A DNA stretch of 64,000 nt, from positions 2,418,001 to 2,482,000 of the forward strand of contig BRXU01000001.1 of the NCBI GenBank assembly GCA_030267565.1, read 5' to 3'. Shown here piece by piece: positions 12,801-23,138 of the stretch (position 1 is the stretch's first letter; each line of letters starts with the position of its first letter). The notes beneath the pieces are model-generated. The model ran no database searches. It worked only from the letters and a program-made list of their open reading frames with translations, and had not been told where the DNA came from. Both the position numbers and the translations under genes were made by a program. This stretch comes from Pleodorina starrii (taxonomy: Eukaryota; Chlorophyta; Chlorophyceae; Chlamydomonadales; Volvocaceae).

Positions 12801-15800
12801 TGTGCGGTAGTGCAGGTCAGCCGAGGGGGGGCGAGCGGCATGGGACACGGCAGTTGACCTTACTTGGAGTTTGCTTGGAGTCACGCCACGCCGCATGTTG
12901 CCTCCGCGCGTGCCGTACTTGTACGATATGCGAATGCCAGGTGGACGAGCCCACAGCTGGATGCTGACGTGGCGGAGCTGCAGTCTGACGTGGCGGCCCG
13001 CGTGGCGGCGAGTGAGCTCAAGGGCCTGTTCTGCGGCCGTCCGCAGGCGCTGCTGCACGGAGACCTGCACACGGGTGGGTGGTAGTTGGCAGTTGGAGGT
13101 TGTTGATAATTCGTTGGACAGTTGGAGGTTGGGTGATGATGAAGGGGTTGGGTAGGAAGTGGGAAGCACGAAGCAGCAAAGGCGGGAGGCGCGGCGCCAA
13201 TCGCGGACCCCGCGGCCGGCGGCGCGGCTTTGTTGAGGCAGGCGTGCGTCGGGGGCGACCCGGCTCGGGCTTTGGACGCGGGGTTGGGCTGGTCTCTGGT
13301 CTGGTCTGGTCTGGTCTCGTCCCCCAACCCCCTCTCCCGCCTCGCCTCGGGATTTCCTTCCCTTCCCTCCCCCGCCCCGCCATGGCCCTTTTTTAAGGTT
13401 TTCCAGCCCCTCTCCTCAACTGATGCTGGCGTGGCGGTTTCCTTACGCGTGCTCGGCAGTCGGCACGGCGCTTCCTCGACTAGTGCACACGGCACGGCGC
13501 CCCTCTCCTCCCCCGCTCCGCGCGCCCCCCTCCCCCGCGCTTTCGTCCCACCGCTGGCTCATCTTCTTCATTACTGCACCCCCCTTCTCCGCCTCCCTCC
13601 CTCCCTCCCTCCCTCCCTCCCTCCCTCCCTCCCTCCCTCCCTCCCTCCCTCCCTCCCTCCCTCCCTCCCTCCCTCCCTCCCTCCCTCCCTCCCTCCCTCC
13701 CTCCCTCCCTCCCTCCCTCCCTCCCTCCCTTTCTCCCTCCCTCCCTCCCTTTCTCCCTCCCTCCCTCCCTCCCTCCCTCCCTCCCTCCCTCCCTCCCTCC
13801 CTCCCTCCCTCCCTCCCTCCCTCCCTCCCTCCCTCCCTCCCTCCCTCCCTCCCTCCCTCCCTCCCTCCCTCCCTCCCTCCCTCCCTCCCTCAGGCTCTAT
13901 CATGGTCACCGACACCGAGACGAGTGTCATCGACCCCGAGTTTGCCTTTTACGGCCCCATGGCCTTTGACGTGGGCAAGGTGGGTGGGTGGGCGGGTGGG
14001 CGGGGAGTCGGGGACGCGAAACATGCACGCACACACGCACACACAGCGCAGGCGGGGTCCTCGACCGCTCAGGCGCCAAGCGCGTATCGTTGCCCTCCTA
14101 GCGGCGGGTCGTTTTGCCGTTCGCTGGTTGTGTCGGTCCCACACTGCCCGGCTGGGGGCGCGGCGCCGTGCCTCCTCGCTCGTCCCTCCACCCGGCCCGC
14201 GTCTAACGCGGCGATGCGATGAGTTGAGATGCGGCGATCCCCCCGGTCCCTTTAACCCCCTTTCCCTTCTCTTCCCTTCCCCTTTCTTCCCTCGTATCCC
14301 TGCCTCTTGCCCCTTCCGCCGTCTGTAAACACCGCTCCCTCTGCCGCTGCCTTTGCCGCTGCCTCCCGCCCCTGCCGCTCTTGGCTCAATTTGGTTGATG
14401 CACACAACACACAACAGATCCTGGCCAATCTGCTCCTGGCGTACTTTGCCTCGGACGGCCTGGAGGGGGCACCCGGGGAGCGCGATGCGCAGCGGGGTAG
14501 GTCAGATTGGGGGGAAGGGGTGGGGGCGGGGCTGGGGTAAGAACGGGACCGCAGAGGCGTGACGGGTGGGTGGGTGGGTACCGGTACTAGGTAGGCGACT
14601 GGAAAGAATCCGCAGAGTTGGAACAGAGGCGGCGTTGGCGAAGGGACCCCCGCGATACTTGCCACCAAGGACCAAGCATAACTGGTATCTTACGGGTGGG
14701 GTGGGGTGGGGTGGGGCAGATGTATTCACCCCGTGAGGTGTCTCGTGCGCTTTAGTGGAGGTCTGTCCGCGTCACCCATGCGCCCTGGGGGGTTGCCACC
14801 CAGCTAGATAGCTGGATACCCACCCACCCACCCCGTCCTCCCTCCCTTCCTCCCCCCCCTCCCTCCCTGTCCAGCCTGGCTCCTGTCCTGCTTCCGCGAC
14901 ACGTGGACCGGATTCGCCGCCGCCTTCAGCCGCCTGTGGTCGGAACACGGCTCCAGCGGCGACCTGTACCCGGCTGGGCTGACGGGGCCGGGGGCGCCCT
15001 GCGGCGGCGAGGTGCTGGCGGCCTGCCAGGCGTCCTTCCTGGCTCAGCTCTTCCACGAGACCGTGCAGTTTATGGGTGCGTGGGTGCAAAGGGGGGGGGC
15101 GTGGAGGCGTGGGTGCGTCCGTGAGTGGTGAAATCATGGGTGGGCGCGGGCGGGTTCATGGGTGGCGGCAGGAAGTCTCTAGGGTTGGGTGGCGGCTGCG
15201 GCATGGGGCCGGGCAACGGACGGCTCGTGGGTGCACGCCTTCGACGACAATGCCGCCAGGAAGGTGGGCGTTGAAAGCCCGCGTTCCTGTCCGCGCGTCG
15301 CCCCGCGTCGCTGCGCCGTGCTCCGCTCCGCTCCGCCCCCATCCGCGCCTCCGCCGCCCGGTGCCTCCTCCTTGTTCCCGGTGCCCGCAGGCGCGTTTGT
15401 GATCCGGCGGCTGGTGGGCATCGCCCATGTGGCCGACATGGACTCGATCTCGGATGCGGACGTGCGGGCGACCTGCGAGCGGAGGGCGTTGCGGTTCGGC
15501 CGCAGGTGCGGGCCTGGGCGCGACAGCTGCGCGTGTTCCGACAGCATACACATATGTATATGTTTATATGTGTATATATGTACTCCAGGTGTCAAGTGCC
15601 TCTTGTGATTTATAAGAGGCCATACTAGATCACGCAGTAGATCAACACTTGTGCGTGAGATGCGGCGATTTGCGCCGCCGCGGCGGTAGGTGTACGGCAA
15701 CGTGTAACTGTCAGATGTCGACTGGCCTCACCTGATCTGATCGGTATTTTATTAAGGTGACGACCTGAACTTGGGCGCGACAGCTGCGCGTGTTCCGACA

Positions 15801-16211
15801 GCATACACATATGTATATGTTTATATGTGTATATATGTACTCCAGGTGTCAAGTGCCTCTTGTGATTTATAAGAGGCCATACTAGATCACGCAGTAGATC
15901 AACACTTGTGCGTGAGATGCGGCGATTTGCGCCGTCGCGGCGGTAGGTGTACGGCAACGTGTAACTGTCAGATGTCGACTGGCCTCACCTGATCTGATCG
16001 GTATTTTATTAAGGTAACGACCTGAACTTGTCCCTTCTTGGGTTTGATGTGATCTGTGACCTCCGCACCGGATCGAATCCCACTGGCCTAATGTACTTTG
16101 TCACACCTCCGTCGGCCGCGCAGGCTTTTGGTGGAGGGCTCCCGGGGCGGCCTGGCATCCATCGAGACGCTGGCGGAGGCGGCCGCGGCCGCGCGCGCGG
16201 CCTCGACCTAA
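6895..16211 (+). CDS. Fused methylthioribose-1-phosphate isomerase / methylthioribose kinase
   Basis: Exons 6895-7193, 7644-7800, 8063-8273, 8509-8632, 9402-9564, 10030-10108, 10366-10430, 10905-11114, 11610-11726, 12171-12424, 12551-12643, 12941-13074, 13894-13979, 14418-14496, 14875-15075, 15391-15505, 16124-16211; 824 aa. Residues 1-366 are a full MtnA isomerase: [19 protein letters not shown] with the catalytic Cys about 183, CDSAAAALM with the catalytic Asp about 243, and [19 protein letters not shown]. Residues about 370-824 are a full MtnK kinase: [28 protein letters not shown] (Asp about 631), [16 protein letters not shown], and the C-terminal RRLVGIAHV. The kinase makes methylthioribose 1-phosphate and the isomerase converts it to the ribulose phosphate, so consecutive methionine-salvage steps share one cytosolic chain, although the second-acting enzyme is N-terminal. 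Both halves keep their key residues and neither looks decayed. Every junction is in phase, so two separate genes are unlikely; a transcript crossing exons 7-8 would prove the fusion. Confidence 0.93.
11470..11515 (+). repeat. Short tandem repeat in intron 8 of the isomerase-kinase gene
   Basis: Three consecutive copies of a unit built on CAGCTTGCCTCTT, with variant linkers. Single related copies occur in introns at about 8326 and about 10757 of the same gene. Confidence 0.7.
12037..12070 (-). repeat. Dispersed repeat fragment in intron 9 of the isomerase-kinase gene
   Basis: On the minus strand it reads GGGTATCCACGTATAGGCC followed by GGAGCCCGTCAACGG, matching the conserved end of the repeats at 27977 and 47731. 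Confidence 0.75.
13592..13891 (+). repeat. Long (CCCT)n polypyrimidine tract in intron 12
   Basis: About 300 bp of almost uninterrupted CCCT/CCTC repeat with only two TTTC interruptions (near 13731 and 13751). It runs directly into the 3' splice site CAG at 13893, so it acts as an extreme polypyrimidine tract for exon 13. Confidence 0.97.
15515..16030 (+). repeat. 257-bp tandem duplication in the last intron of the isomerase-kinase gene
   Basis: Two head-to-tail copies (15515-15771 and 15772 to about 16029) differ at only two positions that I could see (GCCGCCGCGG versus GCCGTCGCGG, and AGGTGACG versus AGGTAACG). Each copy contains an AT-rich near-palindrome (CATATGTATATG) and a nested foldback: CAAGTG pairs with CACTTG around an inner CCTCTT/AAGAGG stem. 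The near identity points to recent duplication. Confidence 0.95.
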
Positions 16212-17146
16212 GGCGCCGCCAGCTTCAGACCCGCGCTTTTCCTCGCTCACAGGGGTCTGTCCTTGGCTAGTCCAGCTTGCTCCATCCTTCGCCGGCGTCT
16301 GCGTTTTCGTCTCCAGCAGGCAGCGGTTGTGGGCGTGGCTTTGCATCCTTCCGTCTTTCGTTTGTGCCAGACAGTGCGTGGTGGCGAAATAAATTGAGTG
16401 GTATGGGCGACGGGGAAAACAGGGTGGGGCTGCTGGAAGAGGCTGTCGCCTTTAAACGTTGGTTGTAGCGGCGACGGGTGTGTCGTGGGGAAACGCGTCA
16501 TGTGCACAAGACGGCGTTTACAGTGTCGCGGAGAGGGGGGCAACGGCCGCCAGAGCTAGGCGTTCAAACTGGTTTGGTGGTTTGTGGCGCATCTGGGCAG
16601 GTCTGGGCATGGGACATGTGTGTTGCGTGCGTGTTTGAATTCTGCGTCCTGTTTGGTTTCCTGGAAGGGTGATTGCCAGTGTTCTTGTCGGGGATGGCCC
16701 GATTTGCGGCAGTCGCCTTTGGGGGGCTTGCGCGATGAAGATCTTTGGGGGTCTGGCCCGGATCACACGAGGCTGTCCGATGTGGGCAAGGGGGATAGCA
16801 GGACTATGAGGGCTGTCGGACCCGGTCGGACAGTCAGCTGGTCAGGCACATGGGCTGCGGCTTTCGCCAGAGGCGGTTAGAAAGCAGCGTGACCGCTGTG
16901 TAACCTTTGATGAAAGCTTTTTAATATCTATCAGCGCTATCGCGTTCAGTTGTTGGTCGGAGTGCATGTCAACGTTCCGGAGGCGAATTTTAGAGTAAGG
17001 TACAAAAAATTGTCTGATGCTCGTGGCAGTCTTCCTCGCAAGAAAACTCGTCCTCGTATTTTCAAATCGCAAGGCGTGACTCGACAACCAAGCTGCAAGC
17101 ATCGTAGTGTGGAGACATGGACTTATTGGCAGTCGTAACGATTGGT
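16212..17146. other. 3' UTR and spacer between the isomerase-kinase gene and histone quartet 1
   Basis: No gene seen. A TGTAA element at 16899-16903 could be the polyadenylation signal of the isomerase-kinase gene, giving a 3' UTR of roughly 700 nt. The H2A stem-loop of the first histone quartet begins immediately to the right. Confidence 0.5.
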
Positions 17147-17162
17147 GGTGTTGAGAAACACC
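17147..17162 (-). promoter_or_regulatory. Histone 3' stem-loop of H2A (quartet 1)
   Basis: Read on the minus strand the element is GGTGTTTCTCAACACC, a perfect inverted repeat of the histone mRNA 3' processing stem-loop type, about 31 bp past the H2A stop. The same element follows all eight histone genes in the window. Confidence 0.95.
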
Positions 17163-17193
17163 GAGTTTGGAAAATCCGCGAAACATACATAGC

Positions 17194-17589
17194 TTAAACG
17201 GCCGCGGAGCCGTCCTCAGCCTTGCCCTTGGACTTCTTGGGCAGAAGCACGGCATGGATGTTGGGCAGCACGCCGCCGGATGCGATGGTCACGTCGCCCA
17301 GCAGCTTGCCCAGCTCCTCATCATTGCGGATGGCCAGCTGGATGTGGCGCGGGACGATGCGGTTCTTCTTGTTGTCGCGGGCAGCGTTGCCAGCCAGCTC
17401 CAACACCTCAGCGGTTAGGTACTCGAGGACCGCGGCCAGGTACACGGGCGCACCGGCGCCAATGCGCTCGGCATACTTGCCCTTCTTCAGATAGCGCGCA
17501 ATGCGACCCACAGGGAACTGCAGGCCGGCCTTGGAGCTGCGGCTCACGGCCTTCTTGCCAGAGGTCTTGCCCTTGCCACGACCAGCCAT
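17194..17589 (-). CDS. Histone H2A (quartet 1)
   Basis: Single exon, 131 aa, ATG at 17589. It begins [20 protein letters not shown] and carries the H2A signature AGLQFPVGR, the docking region and the acidic-patch helix NDEELGKLL; it ends KAEDGSAAV without an SQ(E/D) phosphorylation motif, so it is canonical H2A rather than H2A.X. It packs DNA with H2B as part of the nucleosome core. It is divergent from H2B with a 245-bp shared promoter. It differs from the second H2A copy by Ser for Ala near residue 10 and by lacking one Gly in the C-terminal tail. Confidence 0.99.
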   Translation of the reverse strand: MAGRGKGKTSGKKAVSRSSKAGLQFPVGRIARYLKKGKYAERIGAGAPVYLAAVLEYLTAEVLELAGNAARDNKKNRIVPRHIQLAIRNDEELGKLLGDVTIASGGVLPNIHAVLLPKKSKGKAEDGSAAV

Positions 17590-17834
17590 ATTGATAGTAG
17601 ATACAAATTGTTTGATTACAGTCCAATTGTTATTTGGTTCGAAAAACTAATGAGATATGGGCTATCTTATGCTGCAAGAGAAATGACAACCTGAGTCAGG
17701 TCGTTTGTCCGTTAGTCCGAGCAAGGGTCGGGTCACGCAGCACAACTGACAGCTCACTGCCTTATAACTTTCCAAAGCTCTCAACACGGCATATTTTAAC
17801 ACATCAGACCTTACATTACCAGTTATATATCACA
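17590..17834. promoter_or_regulatory. Divergent H2A/H2B promoter (quartet 1)
   Basis: The 245 bp between the two start codons must serve both genes. A block at about 17690-17752 with CGTTTGTCCGTTAGTCCGAG, followed by GGTCGGGTCACGCAGCAC, is conserved almost base for base upstream of H2A in quartet 2 (about 48480-48545, opposite strand). A TTATAA box for H2B lies at 17762-17767. The conservation between quartets in otherwise unalignable spacer argues for cis-regulatory function, presumably S-phase control; the latter is inference. Confidence 0.85.
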
Positions 17835-18308
17835 ATGGCCCCCAAGAACATTAAGGAGGAGAAGGCGCCCGAGGCCGCTGAGCCCAAGGCTGAGGCCAAG
17901 CCCAAGGCGGAGAAGGCCCCCAAGGCGAAGAAGGAGAAGAAGGCGCCGGCGAAGAAGACTGCCAAGGAGCCTGCTGCCGAGGGCGGTGCTGACGGCGACA
18001 AGAAGGCCAAGAAGAAGGCCAAGGTCGCCAAGAGCGAGACCTACAAGCTGTACATCTACAAGGTGCTCAAGCAGGTGCACCCCGACACCGGCATCAGCTC
18101 CAAGGCCATGTCCATCATGAACAGCTTCATCAACGACATATTCGAGAAGGTCGCCACCGAGGCCTCCAAGCTCAGCCGCTACAACAAGAAGCCCACCGTC
18201 ACGTCGCGCGAGATCCAGACCGCCGTGCGCCTGGTGCTGCCCGGCGAGCTGGCCAAGCACGCCGTGTCGGAGGGCACCAAGGCAGTCACCAAGTTCACCT
18301 CGGCGTAA
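17835..18308 (+). CDS. Histone H2B (quartet 1)
   Basis: Single exon, 157 aa; the ATG at 17835 was chosen over an upstream in-frame extension because [13 protein letters not shown] matches the H2B start in quartet 2. A long Lys/Ala/Pro-rich N-terminal tail of about 60 residues is followed by the H2B histone fold with [40 protein letters not shown], and the C-terminal helix [18 protein letters not shown] containing the conserved ubiquitinable Lys. It pairs with H2A. It differs from the second copy at two tail positions (Thr/Ala and Ala/Ser). Confidence 0.99.
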   Translation: MAPKNIKEEKAPEAAEPKAEAKPKAEKAPKAKKEKKAPAKKTAKEPAAEGGADGDKKAKKKAKVAKSETYKLYIYKVLKQVHPDTGISSKAMSIMNSFINDIFEKVATEASKLSRYNKKPTVTSREIQTAVRLVLPGELAKHAVSEGTKAVTKFTSA

Positions 18309-18343
18309 ACTGCTGGCGTCTTCAACCGCTCCTCAAAAACCCC

Positions 18344-18359
18344 GGTGTTTCTCAACACC
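18344..18359 (+). promoter_or_regulatory. Histone 3' stem-loop of H2B (quartet 1)
   Basis: GGTGTTTCTCAACACC, 36 bp past the H2B stop, six-base stem and four-base loop. Confidence 0.95.
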
Positions 18360-19186
18360 ACCATATCACAGACTCGGAAACACCTTGCGTTATTGCCCTC
18401 TTAAGATATGAGGCCGCACTGCACCGGTGGCGAGGGGGGTAATTTGACTTCATTGTTATAGCGCGTTTAACCTTTGGGTGGTATACACCTGGAAAGGTCA
18501 AAGTCCATCCTTCGGTAAGGAAAAAAACTTCCACACATCGTACCCTGTGGTGTTGTGCATTACGGGAATGATCCGGGGACGGGGGTTAACAGTGTTGGCA
18601 AATGCGTCAAATCGTCGCACCGCGTTATTCCTTTCGTGTGGCTGCAGGAAACCGTGCATGTGCAGCAAATCTCCTTGGCATCGGGGGGAAAGCCCCGCCC
18701 TGGATCCCGCCGGCTGTGACCCCCCATGCGAATCTGCCATCACCATGCTTATCACCACCGGTTCGTTCGTTCGCCCGCCGCAGTGGGGGGGCCGCCATCA
18801 CACAGGCGGAAAGGCCGGAAAATCGCCGCCTTCCCGTATAGGCCGCGCAACGAGCTTCGGTTCCTAAAAGCGCGGTCATGGGAGCTCCACCTCGCCGCCA
18901 CCACGGTGTTGTCACAACATACACAATCGGCGGCAGCGAGGCACCAGCTGAGTTAAATAGCCCGCAGCTATGCTTGGCGCTTCCCCGGTCGCGAGTAGCT
19001 GTGCTATTCCACCCTGATCGAACGTTCTTGTCTTTCTTCGATTGTTTGCCTTGGTCGTTCCGCTGTCGTTCCGCTACAGTACACGGACAGCTGTCTAGAA
19101 AGTACTACCCCCCCGAGGGTCTCAAACCCTCTGTAACCCATTAACAAGGTTTAAGACTCCCATAAGAATAGCCAACAACGAAAGGT
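18360..19186. other. Spacer between convergent H2B and H3 genes (quartet 1)
   Basis: About 830 bp between two facing histone 3' stem-loops. I see no gene, repeat family or conserved block in it, and it does not obviously align with the matching spacer of quartet 2 (45616-46215). Confidence 0.6.
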
Positions 19187-19202
19187 GGTGTTGAGAAACA
19201 CC
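19187..19202 (-). promoter_or_regulatory. Histone 3' stem-loop of H3 (quartet 1)
   Basis: GGTGTTTCTCAACACC on the minus strand, about 50 bp past the H3 stop. Confidence 0.95.
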
Positions 19203-19253
19203 GGGTTGTTGTGTGTGCCGTACGGCAGCAGCAGCTCCTCGACAGGCCGCCGC

Positions 19254-20255
<1,002 letters not shown>

Positions 20256-20302
20256 ACGGCCACCACGGTGCTTTGTGTAGCGTGTTATACAACTACAATC
20301 TC

Positions 20303-20318
20303 GGTGTTTCTCAACACC
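20303..20318 (+). promoter_or_regulatory. Histone 3' stem-loop of H4 (quartet 1)
   Basis: GGTGTTTCTCAACACC, about 48 bp past the H4 stop. Confidence 0.95.
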
Positions 20319-21765
20319 ACCCTTTCTTGACTTCCATGACTACGAAGGGCGGTTCCATAGTGTTTGGGATTTAGAGGGAACACGCTGGCGGCAAGCCTGG
20401 GTTGGGGCCCCAGCTGCGTGGGTGTGCGCCCCCGGAGGTCGTGGGTGCGGGCCCCTCACGAACCCACGATGAATCGTTGGTACCACTAGGGACCCCGGAC
20501 TTATTGAACTCGCAATCCTTACAAGTGGACCTTCCTGGGCTCAATTGCGCTAATTTAGTCAGGGGACACTGGTGTAACAACCACAGCGGGGTTATTCTGA
20601 GCGGAAGGCTGCAGAAATCTGGATTGCTCCTGATTGCTAGGGATTGCTCTATGCTCCATCCCGCCGCCGAGACAAGCGTCCCAACCCCTAGCATAGTCTG
20701 GAAACCGTTTCGATTGCCGTTCTCCACGTCCCCCGATGGGGTGAAATCGACCTTTAATTTCGTACCCACGCACTCAACTTTGTGCGGTTGGACCTTGTGG
20801 CTCTTTGCGTTCACCACAACACCCCGTATGGGGCTCCACTGAATGTACATCACGCATCCTAAACCCTGTGTTCCAAGAATACGATACGCCGACAGCCGAT
20901 GTCGTAGGCGCCCTTGCATGACGCGGTGATGACGGCGCGACCGACCCACAAACGGACCAACCGAAGCGGCGCCCTGCCATCCACCCCTGCCCATGGCCCA
21001 GATCATATCCTATCCAGCTTTAAGACCCATAAGGCGAACTGGGAGAGGGAGGCATGGATGGAGAGGTGGGGAGGAAAGGGGTGGGAGGGAGGTGGTAGTT
21101 TGATCTGGGAAGGCGGGGGACGCGGGGAGCGTGCCTGAGATACAAGGGGAGCAGCGAGGAGATAAACACCACGTGGCGGGCATGGGCATGTAGAATATCA
21201 TATTTGACCCTACGCATGTTCAAGGTCGAAGTGCCGACGTTGTTGTCGTGAGGCATCTCGGTGTCACTGTTGCGACGCAACGCGACGAAACGATAGGAGT
21301 TACATGCCGATGCCGCCTGCGCTGTATCGTAGATTGCACCAACCTGCTGTTCTATCAGAAGTAGTGGCCACGGATGCAAAGAAGGATTGTGCGAGCCTGA
21401 CAGAAGATACGGTATGCATTAAGGGTTTTTGCGCGGACTTAGGCAGGCCGCTAAATCAAAAGCCAGCTGCGAGCCAGATGACCCTTTTGTAGTTTTGTCA
21501 TGCATTTGATAGTAAATATGGCCGCCTTTGAGCTGGAACTTGCAGGGGGGGTGAGGGAGCCCTAATCATCGGACGCGGTACCCCCGATACTGCAGATACG
21601 GCTTCGTTTTCAGCTTTCCGCCTGTCCCCCTACTGCCTCTGAAGTCAAAACAAGAGTGCAATAGTTACTATTCCTCGTGATCTCTCTTACTTTATTTATG
21701 CTTCCAGCAGGCAACCGAGGGAAGGCACCCAGCGCGGCGTGGTCAAACGCCCTGGCCGGGGGCCC
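20319..21765. other. Spacer between histone quartet 1 and the ankyrin-like gene
   Basis: About 1.4 kb without a recognisable gene. It should hold the promoter and 5' UTR of the gene at 21766. Possible acceptor sites at about 21709-21713 mean an upstream coding exon cannot be excluded. Confidence 0.5.
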
Positions 21766-23106
21766 ATGACCAGCGCAAAACGTTCCAAGGCGCGCCGCGA
21801 AGCGGCAAAGCACGATGAGGAAGTGCTCCAGATGCAGCCTATTGCTTCTCCAATTTATTTGGGATCGCCTATCGGCGCCAGCTGCGTCACGGGACTTATG
21901 TCACCGTCTCCGCTGTTCTCGCCATCCCGTTCTCTGCCCTCATCCGTCTCCCGCTCGGCGGGCGGCGGGCCCCTAACACCGCGAGCGCTGGCCCAGACCG
22001 CCTTCGCTGGGCCGAAGCTTCTTCCCGATGACGACTCGGAAGTCAGCTCGCTGAAAACTGAAGACAAGCAAAAGCCGGCTGGAGGGAAGGACGCTGCTGC
22101 AGCTGGAGCTGCTGTTACTTCTTCGGCCGCTCGAACTGCTCGCGCAAAACAAAGCTCTTTGGCCAGCCGCCCAAACGCTGGGCCTCCGCGGATATCGGCC
22201 GCGTCCGTGCCCGCTTTCGTAATCAGCGGCGAAGAGGCGGTCGCCCTGATGCGTCGAAGCTCCAGCGGCGCTGCCGCGCTGCGCCGGCTGCTGACGCGCA
22301 GCGGCCTGGACCCAAATCAGACCATCCCCTGCGAGGAGCTCACGCGCGCCGCGGCGCGCATGACGATGCTCCAGGCCCTCTTCGCCGCGCGGCACCTGAA
22401 CCTTCAGCAGCAGCAGCAGCAGCCCGCGCACGACTGCGCCGGCCGCCGGGCGCTCATATCACCGCCGCCCTCCGCAGCGCGCTCGCTCGCGGCGCCGTCC
22501 CGACAGCCACGGCAGCAGGCCGCCGCTGCGGCTGAGGCGGCGATAGCGACCACCGCAGCGGTTCGCTGTCACTGGTCGCTCCTCTGCGCGGCGTGTTATT
22601 TTGGCGACCCGACCCACGTCGAGACGCTGCTTCGCGCCGGCGCGGACCCGGGCTGGAGCTCGCCGTACGGCCTGGGGCCTCTGGCCTTCGCGGTCGCCAG
22701 CCCGTCATCGGGGCCGGGCGAGCGGCTGGCGGTCTTACAGCTGCTGCTGTTGCGGCTGCAGCCTAAGCAAGGCTCGCCGGCCGACCCACATCCCGACCCA
22801 CATTACGAAGAGCCGCCGCAGCGCCGACCTCAGGCGTTGCAGATGTCTGACGGGGGATGCGGGGCCAGGGGCGTGGGTCAGCCTGCGGGCAACAGGAGCA
22901 GCGATGGTGGCAGCAGCGTGCTGGGCGCCGCTGCGTTCGCCGTCGCGGCCTGGCCGCCGGCGCTCCGTGGCACGGTGCCGCCGGACGCGGCGGCGGCGAC
23001 AGCTTCTGCCGACTGCAAGCGGCCTCCGGAGGCCTGGTGGCTCGTGGTCCAGCCCATTGTGTTGTACCTGCTGCAGGAGGAGTCCCGCAGCGCATGTGCT
23101 GCAGCC

Positions 23107-23138
<32 letters not shown>

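Noticed and set aside
13571..13930. Open frames encoding Gly-Gly-Arg-Glu or Pro-Pro-Ser-Leu repeats
   Set aside because: Pure translation of the intronic CCCT tract.
16060..16085. GGATCGAATCCC, another T-arm-like sequence in the last intron of the isomerase-kinase gene
   Set aside because: No tRNA cloverleaf can be drawn around it.
18360..19186. Possible linker histone H1 gene between H2B and H3
   Set aside because: No Lys-rich or winged-helix coding segment is present on either strand.
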